A stretch of 64,000 bases of DNA, taken from Burkholderia cepacia GG4. Lineage in GTDB: Bacteria; Pseudomonadota; Gammaproteobacteria; Burkholderiales; Burkholderiaceae. A program made the translations under genes and the position numbers. Positions 29,492 to 39,398 of the stretch are shown in pieces. Position 1 is the stretch's first letter, and each line of letters begins with the position of its first letter. The notes below the pieces were generated by a model. The model was not told where the DNA came from. It searched no databases and saw only the letters and a list, made by a program, of their open reading frames with translations. The stretch spans positions 620,001 through 684,000 of the forward strand of contig NC_018514.1 of the NCBI RefSeq assembly GCF_000292915.1, written 5' to 3'.

Positions 29492-30976
29492 ATGCCGCAT
29501 GGCGCCCCGCAGCTTCTTGCTCCCGCATCCATCACCGTCGACCCGATCGTGCGCCTGCCGGCCGGCGAGCTCGCGTCGGCGATCCGCAGCAAGGCGGTCT
29601 CCTGCGTTGAGACGATGCATGCGTATCTCGATCACATCGAACGCGTGAATGGCGCGGTGAATGCGCTCGTCTCGCTGCGCGATCGCGCCATGCTGCTCGC
29701 CGAAGCCGCGGAAAAGGATGCCGCGCTGGCCCGCGGCGAGTATCACGGCTGGCTGCACGGGATGCCGCAGGCGCCGAAGGATCTCGCGATGACGAAAGGG
29801 CTGCGGACGACCTACGGCTCGCCGATCTTCCGCGATAACGTGCCGCAGGCCGATGCGGTCGGCGTCGGGCGGATGCGCGCGGCGGGTGCGATCTTCATCG
29901 GCAAGACCAATACGCCGGAGTTCGGCCTCGGTTCGCATACGTTCAATGAAATCTACGGCGCGACGCGCAATCCGTACGACCTGACCAAGAGCGCGGGCGG
30001 CAGCAGCGGCGGCACGGCCGCGGCGCTGGCCGCGCGGATGCTGCCGGTCGCGGACGGCAGTGACTTCGGCGGCTCGCTGCGCAATCCGGCCGCGTTCTGC
30101 AACATCTACGGCTTCCGTCCGTCGCAGGGCCGCGTGCCGCGCTGGCCGGGCGTCGACGTGTACATGCAGCAGCTCGGCATCGAAGGGCCGATGGGCCGCA
30201 CGGTCGGCGACGTCGCGCAACTGCTCGCGATCCAGGCCGGCTACGACCCGAACGATCCGCTGTCGCTCGCGGAGGATCCGGCCCTGTTCGCGAAGCCGCT
30301 CGACAAGGACCTGCGCGGCGAGCGCATCGCGTGGGTCGGTGACTGGAACGGCTATCTCGCGACCGAGCCGGGCGTGCTCGCGCAGTGCGAAAAGGGCCTC
30401 GCGACGCTGCGCGAGATCGGCTGCGACGTCGATGCCGCGCTGCCGGCGTTTGCGCCGGACCGGATCTGGCGCCTGTGGCTCGCGCATCGGCATCTGCTGT
30501 CCGGCGGCGGGCTGCTCGCGCACTATCGCGATCCGGCGCGGCGCGCGCTGCTGAAGCCCGAGGCGATCTACGAGGTCGAAGGGCTGCTCGCGATGCAGGG
30601 CGCGGCGGTGTTCGACGCGAGCATCGAGCGCACCGCATGGCATCAGGCCGTGCTGAGCTTCTTCGATCGCTACGACTTCATCGCGGCGCCGACCGCGCAG
30701 GTATTCCCGTTCGACGTCGACCAGCGCTGGCCGAAGGAAATCGCGGGCCGCACGATGGACACCTACCACCGCTGGATGGAAACGGTCGTGCCGTGGACGC
30801 TGGCCGGCTGCCCGGTGATCAGCGTGCCGGTCGGCTTCAACGACGCCGGACTGCCGATGGGGATGCAGCTGATCGGCCGGCCGCGTGCCGATCTCGCGGT
30901 GCTGCAGCTCGCGCGCGGCTACGAGCAGGCGGCCGACTGGGTCGGCCAGCGGTTGCCGGGCTGGATGGCGGCATAA
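29492..30976 (+). CDS. Amidase-signature amidase
   Basis: Amidase of 494 residues. The Ser-cisSer-Lys triad is K96 ([10 protein letters not shown]), S171 (AGGSSGG) and S195 ([12 protein letters not shown]). The spacings 75 and 24 equal those of fatty acid amide hydrolase (K142, S217, S241). It hydrolyses an amide to acid and ammonia, but the substrate is not predictable. A CAGGAGA site precedes ATG 29492. Monocistronic. Confidence 0.92.
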   Translation: MPHGAPQLLAPASITVDPIVRLPAGELASAIRSKAVSCVETMHAYLDHIERVNGAVNALVSLRDRAMLLAEAAEKDAALARGEYHGWLHGMPQAPKDLAMTKGLRTTYGSPIFRDNVPQADAVGVGRMRAAGAIFIGKTNTPEFGLGSHTFNEIYGATRNPYDLTKSAGGSSGGTAAALAARMLPVADGSDFGGSLRNPAAFCNIYGFRPSQGRVPRWPGVDVYMQQLGIEGPMGRTVGDVAQLLAIQAGYDPNDPLSLAEDPALFAKPLDKDLRGERIAWVGDWNGYLATEPGVLAQCEKGLATLREIGCDVDAALPAFAPDRIWRLWLAHRHLLSGGGLLAHYRDPARRALLKPEAIYEVEGLLAMQGAAVFDASIERTAWHQAVLSFFDRYDFIAAPTAQVFPFDVDQRWPKEIAGRTMDTYHRWMETVVPWTLAGCPVISVPVGFNDAGLPMGMQLIGRPRADLAVLQLARGYEQAADWVGQRLPGWMAA

Positions 30977-31230
30977 CCCTAACGCCCATTGCAGCGCCGA
31001 CGCCGGAACCCGGCCGGAACAATATTGATGCCGACAAGGAACGAATCCTGATGCGCGCTTGATATCGCGCGGCAAACACCGATGAATGCGCACGCCGACG
31101 TGAGACAGCGGCGGAATTGCAAGCGGCCGCGGCCGGCGATTTCGTTTCGATGTGTTTCAGTCGTTGCGGCGGCGCGCGACGCGCTTCGAAAATGTTGACC
31201 TCAATGATTCGGGCACGAGGGAAACAACAG

Positions 31231-31923
31231 ATGAAGCACATTGGCGCGACGGGCAAGCACCTGGCATCGGCGGGCATCGCTATCGGCATCCTGCTGGGCG
31301 TGAGCGGCACCGCGCATGCGCAGCTCGACCTGCAGTCGATCGGATCGGCGCTGCTCGGCGCCGGGCAGCAACAGGCCGCACCTGCGCAGGGTGGTGTCGC
31401 GCAGCTGCTGCAGGCGTACGTCGGCGCGAACCAGCAGGTGCTGGTCGGCCAGTCGTCGCTCGCGTCGGCGATGGGGCTCAGCGGCGCGGCCGGGCAGGCG
31501 CAGCAGGCCGCCGGCCTGCTCGGCGGCGGCAATGCGTTGACGCCGGCCGCGCTGTCGCAGATGGGCGGCGCGCAGCAGTCGGTGTCGCAGGCGCTCGGCC
31601 AGGCGTTCGCGAGCGGCGGCGCCACGCACGGCCAGGTAGACAAGCAGGCGTTCAGCAACGGCCTCGCATCGCTCGGCCAGGGCCTCACGCAGTATTCGCA
31701 ACTACAGTCGGGGCTCGGCAATCTCGGTTCGACGAGCGCCGCGTCGCTGCTGCAGGCGGGCCTGAATCCGCAGAACATGCAGGCCGCTTCGTATATCGCG
31801 CAAAGCGCGCCGGGCCAGTTGCAGTCGCTCACGTCGACGCTCAGTCAGGCCGTGCAGTTCGCGACGAGCCAGGGCATTTCGGTGCCGTCGGTCGCGTCGT
31901 CCGCGCTGAAGCTGCTGCCGTAA
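31231..31923 (+). CDS. Exported Gln/Ala/Gly-rich protein
   Basis: A 230-residue protein with a clear signal peptide (about residues 1-30, ending GTAHA-QLDL). The mature part is rich in Gln, Ala, Gly and Ser, with repeated LG.G/QA.G patterns, and has no Cys. I recognise no domain. The composition suggests a flexible periplasmic or surface protein. ATG 31231 is used; the frame extends upstream without a signal sequence. Confidence 0.75.
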   Translation: MKHIGATGKHLASAGIAIGILLGVSGTAHAQLDLQSIGSALLGAGQQQAAPAQGGVAQLLQAYVGANQQVLVGQSSLASAMGLSGAAGQAQQAAGLLGGGNALTPAALSQMGGAQQSVSQALGQAFASGGATHGQVDKQAFSNGLASLGQGLTQYSQLQSGLGNLGSTSAASLLQAGLNPQNMQAASYIAQSAPGQLQSLTSTLSQAVQFATSQGISVPSVASSALKLLP

Positions 31924-32052
31924 CGTTGCCGAACCGCGCGCGGCGGCGCTGCGGCGCTGGCGTCGCGCGCGGCGATCCGGAATGGCCCCGCGCAATGTGG
32001 GGGATATCGCTCGATGCTATCGTTGCGTGTTCCCCGTTCCCGGTGCCGGTTC

Positions 32053-32886
32053 ATGACTGACTCGTTCGACCTCTCGCGCTACTTCGCCCGCATCGGCTAC
32101 GACGGCCCGGCCGAGCCGACGCTCGACGTGTTGCGCCGGCTGCATCTGCTGCATCCGCAGGCGATCCCGTTCGAAAACCTCAATCCGCTGACCGGCGCGC
32201 GTGTCGCGCTCGACCTGCCCGAGATCGTCGACAAGGTGATCGGGCGTCGTCGCGGCGGCTACTGCTTCGAACTCAACAAGCTGTTCTACACCGCGCTCAC
32301 GACGATCGGCTTTCGCGTGACGCCGCTGATCGCGCGCGTGCGCTGGATGCGGCCGCCCGAGATCGTCACCGCGCAGACGCACATGCTGCTGCGCATCGAC
32401 CTCGACGGCGCGGCCTGGCTCGCGGACATCGGCTTCGGCAGCGCGACGCTGACCGCGCCGCTGCGCTTCGTGCCGGGCGAGCGGCAACTGACACCGCATG
32501 GCGCGTTTCGCGTCGTCGACGCGCCGGTCGACGGCGAATTCGACATGCAGTTCGAGATCCCCGACGGCTGGCAGACGACCTACCGTTTTTCGCTGAAACC
32601 GGCCGAGTGGATCGATTACGACGCGGCGAACTGGTTCACGTCGACGTATCCCGAATCGATCTTCGTGAACGACCTGATCGCATGCCGCGTGCTGCCGGAC
32701 GGCCGCGCGGCGCTGTTCAACACCGCGCTGACGCTGCGCGACGCGGCGGGCGCGGGGCGCACCGTCACGTTCGACGACGCCGCGGCGTGGGGCGCGTGCC
32801 TGCGCGACACGATCGGTATCGATACGGCCGGCTTCGATCTCGACGCGCTGTTCGCGCGGGTGGCGGCGCGGGCGAACAGCATGTGA
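32053..32886 (+). CDS. Arylamine N-acetyltransferase
   Basis: NAT of 277 residues that transfers acetyl from acetyl-CoA to arylamines or hydrazines. The cysteine-protease-like triad is C71 (RGGYCFELN), H110 (QTHMLL) and D125 (ADIGFG), close to C69, H107 and D122 of the Salmonella enzyme. IPFENLNPLTG near residue 38 is also conserved. The usual length and a clean start at 32053 support the call. Acts in the cytoplasm. Confidence 0.94.
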   Translation: MTDSFDLSRYFARIGYDGPAEPTLDVLRRLHLLHPQAIPFENLNPLTGARVALDLPEIVDKVIGRRRGGYCFELNKLFYTALTTIGFRVTPLIARVRWMRPPEIVTAQTHMLLRIDLDGAAWLADIGFGSATLTAPLRFVPGERQLTPHGAFRVVDAPVDGEFDMQFEIPDGWQTTYRFSLKPAEWIDYDAANWFTSTYPESIFVNDLIACRVLPDGRAALFNTALTLRDAAGAGRTVTFDDAAAWGACLRDTIGIDTAGFDLDALFARVAARANSM

Positions 32887-33003
32887 GCGCGTTGCGAGCG
32901 GCGGTGCGGCGGCATGGGCGGGCGTTGACGTCCGCCGCGCGCCACGCCGCCGATTCCGGTTCCCTGACTGACGTCGGCTAGATTGCTGGCATGGCTGGCC
33001 TCC

Positions 33004-33180
33004 ATGACCGACGAAGAAGTGAAGCAGTTCAACGTGTACCTGCCGCTGAGCCCGATCCGGCAGGTCAAGCATCGCGCCATCGAATCGGAGCAGTCCTTGT
33101 CCGCGCGGGTTGCCGACGCATTGCGCGCGTACCTGGCCGCGCCGCAACCGGGGGGCGGGCCGTCCACCAAGGAGGAGTGA
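33004..33180 (+). CDS. Ribbon-helix-helix (CopG-like) protein
   Basis: A 58-residue protein fitting the ribbon-helix-helix fold: one beta strand (QFNVYLPL), then two helices ([13 protein letters not shown] and [16 protein letters not shown]). Such proteins are dimeric DNA-binding regulators, often antitoxins. ATG 33004 is preferred to the upstream TTG at 32983. A 31-codon ORF follows 1 bp after the stop with its own strong GGAGGAG site, suggesting a two-gene unit. Confidence 0.75.
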   Translation: MTDEEVKQFNVYLPLSPIRQVKHRAIESEQSLSARVADALRAYLAAPQPGGGPSTKEE

Positions 33181-33181
33181 C

Positions 33182-33277
33182 ATGTCATCAGAGCAAATCG
33201 AAGCCGTGTTCCTGACGACGCACAACCGGGGCAAGTCGGCGAAGTTCTTCCCGGTGCCTGGCAAGCCGAACGCGTGA
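33182..33277 (+). CDS. 31-residue ORF coupled to the RHH gene
   Basis: It starts 1 bp after the RHH stop, and the GGAGGAG that ends the RHH gene is its ribosome-binding site. The basic, Pro-containing peptide (MSSEQIEAVFLTTHNRGKSA...) has no recognisable motif. It is short for a toxin of any family I know. It could be a real micro-protein or a remnant. Confidence 0.45.
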   Translation: MSSEQIEAVFLTTHNRGKSAKFFPVPGKPNA

Positions 33278-33287
33278 GGCCGCGGCG

Positions 33288-34148
33288 ATGACCGACCTCC
33301 ATCCGGACGCCCCCGACAGCACCGCCGCGCGCGTCGCGCTGTGGCGCGCGCTGCACGTCGAACTCGATGCGCCGCCGCACGTGCTCGCCGACGAAGTCGG
33401 CCTGCGCCTGCTCGCGCCGGAGCCGGGCTGGCAGCAGCGCGGCGACATGGATCCGCAGTTCACGCGGCCGTTTCGCGCGTCAATCGTCGCGCGGGCGCGT
33501 TTCATCGAGGATCTCGTCGTCGAGCAGACCGCGCGGGGCGTGAGCCAGTACGTGATCCTCGGCGCGGGCCTCGACAGTTTCGTGCAGCGCCGGCCCGAGA
33601 TGGCGGCGCGCCTGACCGTCTTCGAAGTCGATCCGCCCGCGCCGCAGGCGTGGAAGCGCCGTCGCCTGGCCGCGCTCGGTTTCGGCGTGCCGGACTGGCT
33701 GCGGTTCGTGCCGGTCGATTTCGAGGCGCAGCAGTCGTGGCGCGACGCGCTCGTGCGCGCGGGGTTCGACGCGGGCAAGCCGGCGGTCGTGGTGTCCACC
33801 GGCGTCAGCATGTACCTGACGCATGCAGCGAACGCGGCGGCCTTGCGCGAAGTCGCGTCGCTCGCGCCGGGCTCGACGTTCGCGATGACCTTCCTGCTGC
33901 CGCTGGAACATGCCGATCCGGACGTGCGCCCGGGGCTCGAGTTGGCCGCGAAGGGCGCGCGCGCGAGCGGCACGCCGTTCATCAGCTTCTTCATGCCGGC
34001 GGAGATCCGCGCGCTCGCGACCGAAGCGGGCTTTGCGCAGGCCGAGCATGTGTCGGCCGCGGATCTCACGCGCCGCTACTTCGCCGATCGTACCGATGGC
34101 CTGCGTCCGCCGAACAACGCGGAAGAACTGCTGGTCGCGACGGTGTGA
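33288..34148 (+). CDS. SAM-dependent methyltransferase, LCMT/PPM1-like
   Basis: Class I methyltransferase of 286 residues, in the leucine carboxyl methyltransferase-like group common in actinobacteria and Burkholderia. The SAM site is QYVILGAGLDSF near residue 87, with the acidic loop FEVDPPAPQAWKRRRL near 112 and VVSTGVSMYLT near 168. The acceptor is unknown; relatives methylate carboxylates or hydroxyls of secondary metabolites. Convergent with the glutamate dehydrogenase gene, 15 bp apart. Confidence 0.88.
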   Translation: MTDLHPDAPDSTAARVALWRALHVELDAPPHVLADEVGLRLLAPEPGWQQRGDMDPQFTRPFRASIVARARFIEDLVVEQTARGVSQYVILGAGLDSFVQRRPEMAARLTVFEVDPPAPQAWKRRRLAALGFGVPDWLRFVPVDFEAQQSWRDALVRAGFDAGKPAVVVSTGVSMYLTHAANAAALREVASLAPGSTFAMTFLLPLEHADPDVRPGLELAAKGARASGTPFISFFMPAEIRALATEAGFAQAEHVSAADLTRRYFADRTDGLRPPNNAEELLVATV

Positions 34149-34163
34149 CGCCGGCGGCACCCG

Positions 34164-37100
34164 TTACGCGCGTTCGAGCACGGCCATCTCGCGCACGATC
34201 ACGAGCAGTACCGCGAGGCTGGCGCCGCCCGACGCGCGCAGGTCGGCGAGCAGGTGCTCGTAGCGCTGCAGCGCGGCGTCGCGGCGTTCGCGCCACGCGT
34301 GGACGATCGTGTCGGGCGCCGTCGAATCGGCCGATTCCGCGAGCGCGCTGGTGGCGAGCGTGCGCTTGAGCCGCGCGACTTCCGCGAGCGCGGCCGCGCG
34401 CGCCAGCATGTCCCAGTGCGTCGGGGTCGGCAGCGATGCCGCGCGTTCGCCGATCCATCCGTAGTTCAGCAGCGTGCCGAGCGAGAAGTAGACGCCCGCA
34501 ACCAGTTCGAGGCTGCGATCGCAGGTCGTGGCCACTTCGGCGATGTCGAGCAGCGCGGCCGAGATGTCGCCGCTGGCGACGCGCACCGCGAGCGCGCTGT
34601 CGACGCCGGCGTCGACCAGCATGCGCTGCCGCTCGGACAGCGCTTCGAGATCGCAGGCCGGCAGCAGCGACGGCAATTGCGGAGCGATGCGCTGCACCGC
34701 GTCGCGGCAGCGGGCGATCAATCCGGCGACGCCGCCGTCGGCCACCGCGCCCGACTGCAGATGCCGCAGGAACCACAGCGCCGCGCGCTCCAGCAGCCGC
34801 GCGACGTCGACGAACATGCGCGCCTGCACGTCGTCGGCGACACGGTTGTCGAGCGCGTCGATGTCGCGCCACACCGCATCGAGATCGAACACGTCGCGCG
34901 CCATGATGCATGCGCGCACGATGTCGCCCGGCTTTGCGTCGGTTTCCTCCATCAACCGATGCACGAACGCGCAGCCGACCCGGTTGACGAGCGCGTTGGT
35001 CAGGTGCGTCGCGAGAATCTCGCGGCGCAGCGGGTGGCGGCGCATCGGTTCGCTGAAGCGCTGTTGCAGCGGCTTCGGGAAATAGTCGACGAGCATCGCG
35101 GCGACGAGCGGATCCTCGGGCACGTCGGTTTCGAGCAGCGCGTCGTAGAGCCACATCTTGCTGTACGCGAGCAGCACCGCGCGCTCCGGCGACGTGAGGC
35201 CCTGTTTCGCGGCTTGCCGTTCGGCGATGTCGTCGTCGGTCGGCAGGAACTCGATCACGCGGTTCAGGCGGCCCGCGCGCTCGAGCCAGCGCATCAGGCG
35301 CGCCTCGGCGTCGAGCAGCTCGACGCTGTAGCGGCCCGCGATCGACAGCGCCTGCGTCTGGTAGTAGTTGTCGCGCAGCACGAGCAGCCCGACCTCGTCG
35401 GTCATTTCCGCGAGCAGGGCGTTGCGCTGCTTCTCGGTCATCTCGCCGTCGGTGACGACGAGCCCGAGCAGGATCTTGATGTTGACTTCGTGATCGGAAC
35501 AATCGACGCCGGCCGAGTTGTCGATCGCGTCGGTGTTGATGCGCCCGCCGCGCTGTGCGAACTCGATCCGGCCGAATTGCGTGCAGCCGAGGTTGCCGCC
35601 TTCGCCGACGACCTTGCAGCGCAGGTCCGCGCCGTTCACGCGCACCGCGTCGTTCGCACGGTCGCCGACCTGGAGGTGGGTTTCGTGCGCGGCCTTCACG
35701 TAGGTGCCGATGCCGCCGTTGTACAGCAGGTCGACCGGCGCCTGCAGGATCGCGCGGATCAGCTCGGTCGGCGGCAACGCTTGCGCGTCGATGCCGAGCA
35801 TGGCCTGCACGGCCGGCGACAGCGGGATCGTCTTCGCGGTGCGCGGGTAGACGCCGCCGCCCGCCGAGATTGCGGTGGTGTCGTAATCGGCCCAGCTCGA
35901 GCGTTCGAGCGCGAACATCCGCTGGCGCTCCGCGAAGCTCGCCGCCGGGTCGGGGTTCGGGTCGAGGAACACGTGGCGGTGATCGAACGCCGCGACGAGC
36001 CGGATATGCGGCGACAACAGCATCCCGTTGCCGAACACGTCGCCCGACATGTCGCCGACGCCGACCACGGTGAAGTCGGTCGTCTGCGTATCGACGCCCA
36101 TCTCGCGGAAGTGCCGCTTCACCGATTCCCACGCGCCGCGCGCCGTGATCGCCATCTTCTTGTGGTCGTAGCCGACCGAGCCGCCGGACGCGAACGCGTC
36201 GTCGAGCCAGAAGCCGTATTCGTGCGAGATCGCGTTCGCGTAGTCGGAGAAGGTGGCGGTGCCCTTGTCGGCCGCGACCACGAGATACGGGTCGTCCGGG
36301 TCGTGCCGCACCACGTCGGGCGGCGGCACGATCGCGTTGCCGGCGAGGTTGTCGGTCAGGTCGAGCAGGCCGCGCAGGAACGTCTGGTAGCACGCGATGC
36401 CTTCGCGCATCCACGCTTCGCGATCGCTCGGCGGCGGCGGGTTCTTCACGACGAAGCCGCCTTTCGAGCCCACCGGCACGATCACGACGTTCTTCACCAT
36501 CTGCGCCTTCATCAGCCCGAGCACCTCGGTGCGGAAATCCTCGCGGCGATCGGACCAGCGCAGGCCGCCGCGTGCGACGCGGCCGCCGCGCAGGTGCACG
36601 CCCTCGACGCGCGGCGAGTACACCCAGATCTCGAACATCGGCTTCGGTTCGGGCAGGCCGGGCACCTTCGCCGGATTGAACTTGAACGACAGGTACGGCT
36701 TCGATTCGCCGTTCCCGTCGTGCAGGAAATAGTTGGTGCGTTCGGTCGCGTTGATCACGCCGAGGAACTGGCGCAGGATGCGGTCCTCGTCGAGGTTCGG
36801 CACCTGGTCGAGGGCCGTCTCGATCGCCTTCAGCAGGCGTTCGGCCTGCACGTCGCGCGCGCCGCCGGTGGCCGGGTCGAAGCGCAGCAGGAACAGTTCG
36901 ACGAGCTGCCGTGCAATCGCCGGGTTGCCGGTCAGCGCGCGCTCGATGTACGCATCGCTGAACGTCGAGCCGACCTGCCGCAGGTATTTCGCATACGCGC
37001 GCAGGATCGTGACCTCGCGCGCGCTCAGGTGCGCGCGCAGCACGAGGCGGTTGAAGTCGTCGTTCTCGATCCGGCCGCTCCAGATCCGGTCGAACGCGTC

Positions 37101-39005
37101 CTCGAACAGGCCCTTCACGCGCTCGATGTCGAACTCGGTATCGTCGGCAAGTTCCAGGCCGAAGTCATGCACCCACGCATGCGCGCCATCCTGCGCCTGG
37201 ATCCGGTACGGCCGTTCCTCGTCGACGCGCACGCCGAGATGCTCGAGCATCGGCAAGCTGCGCGACAGCGCGATCGGGTCGCACGCGCGATATACCTTGA
37301 AGCGGAACGCGCGCGCCTCGGCCTCGATCGGGCGGTACAGGTTCATCGCGAGCTGGCCCGACTCCTTCACGCGCTCGATCAGCTCGATGTCGCGCACGGC
37401 CGTGCGCGCCGGATAGTCGTCGCGATAGCCGGCCGGGAACGAGTCCGCATAGCGCTGCAGCAGGCGGTTGCCTTGCTCTTCGCCGAAGGCGTCGAGCAGC
37501 GCGTCCGCGAGATCGTCCTGCCAGCGGCGCGTGACCTGCACGAGCCGCGTTTCGAGCTCGCGCGTATCGACGTCGGGCATCGTGCCCGGTTCCGCATGGA
37601 CGACGAAGTGAATCCGCGCGATCGCCGATTCCGACAGCAGCGGCGTGAATTCGACGTTCACGCCGTTGTACGCGTCGACGAGCAGCTTAGCGATGCGCCG
37701 GCGCAGGTCGGTGTTGTACTTGTCGCGCGGCACGAATGCGAGACACGACACGAAGCGGTCGAAGCGGTCGCGCCGCACGAACAGGCGCGTGCGCTGGTGT
37801 TCCTGCAAGCGCAGGATGCCGAGTGCGATGTCGTAGAGCTGGTCTTCGTCGGCCTGGAACAGCTCGTCGCGCGGATAGGTTTCGAGCACCGTCACGAGCG
37901 ACTTGCCGAGATGCCCCTTCGGCAGAAAGCCCGCGCGCCGCACGATGTTCGCACACTTGCGGCGCACGATCGGGATCTCGGCGCTCGACACCATGTACGC
38001 GGTCGACGTGTAGAGCCCGATGAAGCGGCGCTCGCCGATCACCTTGCCGTCGGCGCCGACCAGTTTCACGCCGACGTAGTCGAGGTAGCCGGGCCGGTGC
38101 ACGGTCGCGCGCGAGTTCGCTTTCGTCAGGAAGATCGGCCAGGGGCCGGTGATGATCTCGGCGGCGGCCGGCGGCAGCGGTGTCACGTCCGGCGCGCCGG
38201 GCGGGCGCAGCGATTCGCGCAGCAGGCCGAAGCCCGAGCCTTCGACGCCGCGCAGGCCAAAGCCGGTGCCGTCCGACACGAGCGAGTAGTCGCGCTGGCC
38301 GAGGAACGTGAAGTGGTCGGCGGCCATCCATTCGAGGAATGCGCGCGCCTCGATGTCTTCCGCGGTCGATTCGCGGGCTTTCATGTCCTTGATCGTTGCG
38401 CGCGCGATGTCGACGATCTTCGGCCAGTCCTCGACCGATGCACGCACGTCGCGGAGCACGCGCGCAATGTCGTCGCGCAGCGTGTCGAGCAGCGCGGCGT
38501 CGCCGCAGCGGTCGACTTCGAAGTGGATGAACGACGCGAGCTGCGACTGGCCGTCGCCGGGCGTCGCGCCGCCGGCGTCGACGCGCTCGATGCTGCCGTG
38601 GCTGCCGCGCCAGATGCGGAACACCGGGTGCAGTGCCGAGTGCAGCGCGAGCCCGAGGCGGTTGACGGCCATCGTCACCGAGTCGACGAGGAACGGCATG
38701 TCGTCGTTGACGATCTCGATGACCGTGTGGTCCGAGTGCCAGCCGTGCTGTTCGAGGATCGGGTTGTACACGCGAAGCCGCTCGCTGCCGGGCACGAACT
38801 TCTGGGCGGTCTGCCAGTGCGCCATCGCGGCGCCGTACAGGTCGGCGATGCCGCGACTCTGCAGATCATCCGCGTCGACGAAATCGTAGTAATGACGCAG
38901 GAATGGTTCGACGATCCGGAACGTGGCTTCGGGCAGGCGCCCACGCGCGAATTCGACGACATCGGAGAGCAGGTGTGCGACGACTTCCTCGTTCTTCGCT
39001 TCCAT
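34164..39005 (-). CDS. gdhB: NAD-dependent glutamate dehydrogenase, 180-kDa class
   Basis: A 1613-residue enzyme that oxidises glutamate to 2-oxoglutarate and ammonia with NAD. It has a long regulatory N-terminus with ACT-like segments, a central catalytic domain (VPVGSKGGFVVKNPPPPSDR near residue 840 carries the catalytic Lys, then GDMSGDVFGNGML and KVVGEGGNLGCTQ in the NAD-binding part) and a helical C-terminus. Enzymes of this size are known from Pseudomonas, Caulobacter and Streptomyces and are allosterically controlled. ATG 39005 is used, since the 33-codon upstream extension is Arg-rich shadow. Confidence 0.95.
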   Translation of the reverse strand: MEAKNEEVVAHLLSDVVEFARGRLPEATFRIVEPFLRHYYDFVDADDLQSRGIADLYGAAMAHWQTAQKFVPGSERLRVYNPILEQHGWHSDHTVIEIVNDDMPFLVDSVTMAVNRLGLALHSALHPVFRIWRGSHGSIERVDAGGATPGDGQSQLASFIHFEVDRCGDAALLDTLRDDIARVLRDVRASVEDWPKIVDIARATIKDMKARESTAEDIEARAFLEWMAADHFTFLGQRDYSLVSDGTGFGLRGVEGSGFGLLRESLRPPGAPDVTPLPPAAAEIITGPWPIFLTKANSRATVHRPGYLDYVGVKLVGADGKVIGERRFIGLYTSTAYMVSSAEIPIVRRKCANIVRRAGFLPKGHLGKSLVTVLETYPRDELFQADEDQLYDIALGILRLQEHQRTRLFVRRDRFDRFVSCLAFVPRDKYNTDLRRRIAKLLVDAYNGVNVEFTPLLSESAIARIHFVVHAEPGTMPDVDTRELETRLVQVTRRWQDDLADALLDAFGEEQGNRLLQRYADSFPAGYRDDYPARTAVRDIELIERVKESGQLAMNLYRPIEAEARAFRFKVYRACDPIALSRSLPMLEHLGVRVDEERPYRIQAQDGAHAWVHDFGLELADDTEFDIERVKGLFEDAFDRIWSGRIENDDFNRLVLRAHLSAREVTILRAYAKYLRQVGSTFSDAYIERALTGNPAIARQLVELFLLRFDPATGGARDVQAERLLKAIETALDQVPNLDEDRILRQFLGVINATERTNYFLHDGNGESKPYLSFKFNPAKVPGLPEPKPMFEIWVYSPRVEGVHLRGGRVARGGLRWSDRREDFRTEVLGLMKAQMVKNVVIVPVGSKGGFVVKNPPPPSDREAWMREGIACYQTFLRGLLDLTDNLAGNAIVPPPDVVRHDPDDPYLVVAADKGTATFSDYANAISHEYGFWLDDAFASGGSVGYDHKKMAITARGAWESVKRHFREMGVDTQTTDFTVVGVGDMSGDVFGNGMLLSPHIRLVAAFDHRHVFLDPNPDPAASFAERQRMFALERSSWADYDTTAISAGGGVYPRTAKTIPLSPAVQAMLGIDAQALPPTELIRAILQAPVDLLYNGGIGTYVKAAHETHLQVGDRANDAVRVNGADLRCKVVGEGGNLGCTQFGRIEFAQRGGRINTDAIDNSAGVDCSDHEVNIKILLGLVVTDGEMTEKQRNALLAEMTDEVGLLVLRDNYYQTQALSIAGRYSVELLDAEARLMRWLERAGRLNRVIEFLPTDDDIAERQAAKQGLTSPERAVLLAYSKMWLYDALLETDVPEDPLVAAMLVDYFPKPLQQRFSEPMRRHPLRREILATHLTNALVNRVGCAFVHRLMEETDAKPGDIVRACIMARDVFDLDAVWRDIDALDNRVADDVQARMFVDVARLLERAALWFLRHLQSGAVADGGVAGLIARCRDAVQRIAPQLPSLLPACDLEALSERQRMLVDAGVDSALAVRVASGDISAALLDIAEVATTCDRSLELVAGVYFSLGTLLNYGWIGERAASLPTPTHWDMLARAAALAEVARLKRTLATSALAESADSTAPDTIVHAWRERRDAALQRYEHLLADLRASGGASLAVLLVIVREMAVLERA

Positions 39006-39164
39006 GGCGGTCTCCTGGTCAGGTGGCCATTGGCTGCTGCGTGTGTCCGGCATTATGCGCCGATTGATGCGCCGATTGCGTGATGGAGCGATGTGCGGGC
39101 GCACAACGCGGAGCAGGGAAGGGAAGCTGCATGCAACGCCGGTGCCCGGCGTTGCACGGGAGGG

Positions 39165-39386
39165 TCAAGCCAGGTCCGGTGGCTTCAGGTCGGGGTGCCG
39201 CGCGTAGAGCGGATTCATGAAGTCGAGCAGCATCGTGGTCAGCAGTTGCGACACGAATTCGCGGTAGGCGACGAATTCCGAATCCGGACACGACGCCTTG
39301 ACTGTCAGCAGGGAGCGATCCAGATCGGCTCCCATTTGCAAGATCATGTCGTTAAGGACACTTGCGATTTGCTTGTCTGAGATCAC
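39165..39386 (-). CDS. Small hypothetical protein, 73 aa
   Basis: A soluble helical protein starting with GTG (MISDKQIASVLNDMILQMG), with a C-terminus rich in Pro and Leu. No family recognised. It lies 12 bp downstream of the exported Cys-tailed gene on the same strand and shares its lower GC content, so the two were probably acquired together. A cytoplasmic partner, for example an immunity or chaperone protein, is possible but unproven. Confidence 0.65.
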   Translation of the reverse strand: MISDKQIASVLNDMILQMGADLDRSLLTVKASCPDSEFVAYREFVSQLLTTMLLDFMNPLYARHPDLKPPDLA

Positions 39387-39398
39387 TTGTTCGCCTTT

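Noticed and set aside
33004..33277. Complete toxin-antitoxin module
   Set aside because: The RHH protein fits an antitoxin, but the 31-residue partner matches no toxin family I know. Kept only as a tentative pair.
34254..39083. 1609-codon open frame antisense to the glutamate dehydrogenase gene
   Set aside because: It is Arg/His/Asp-rich with no domain, and it mirrors the third-position GC bias of the real gene on the other strand. It is a shadow frame.
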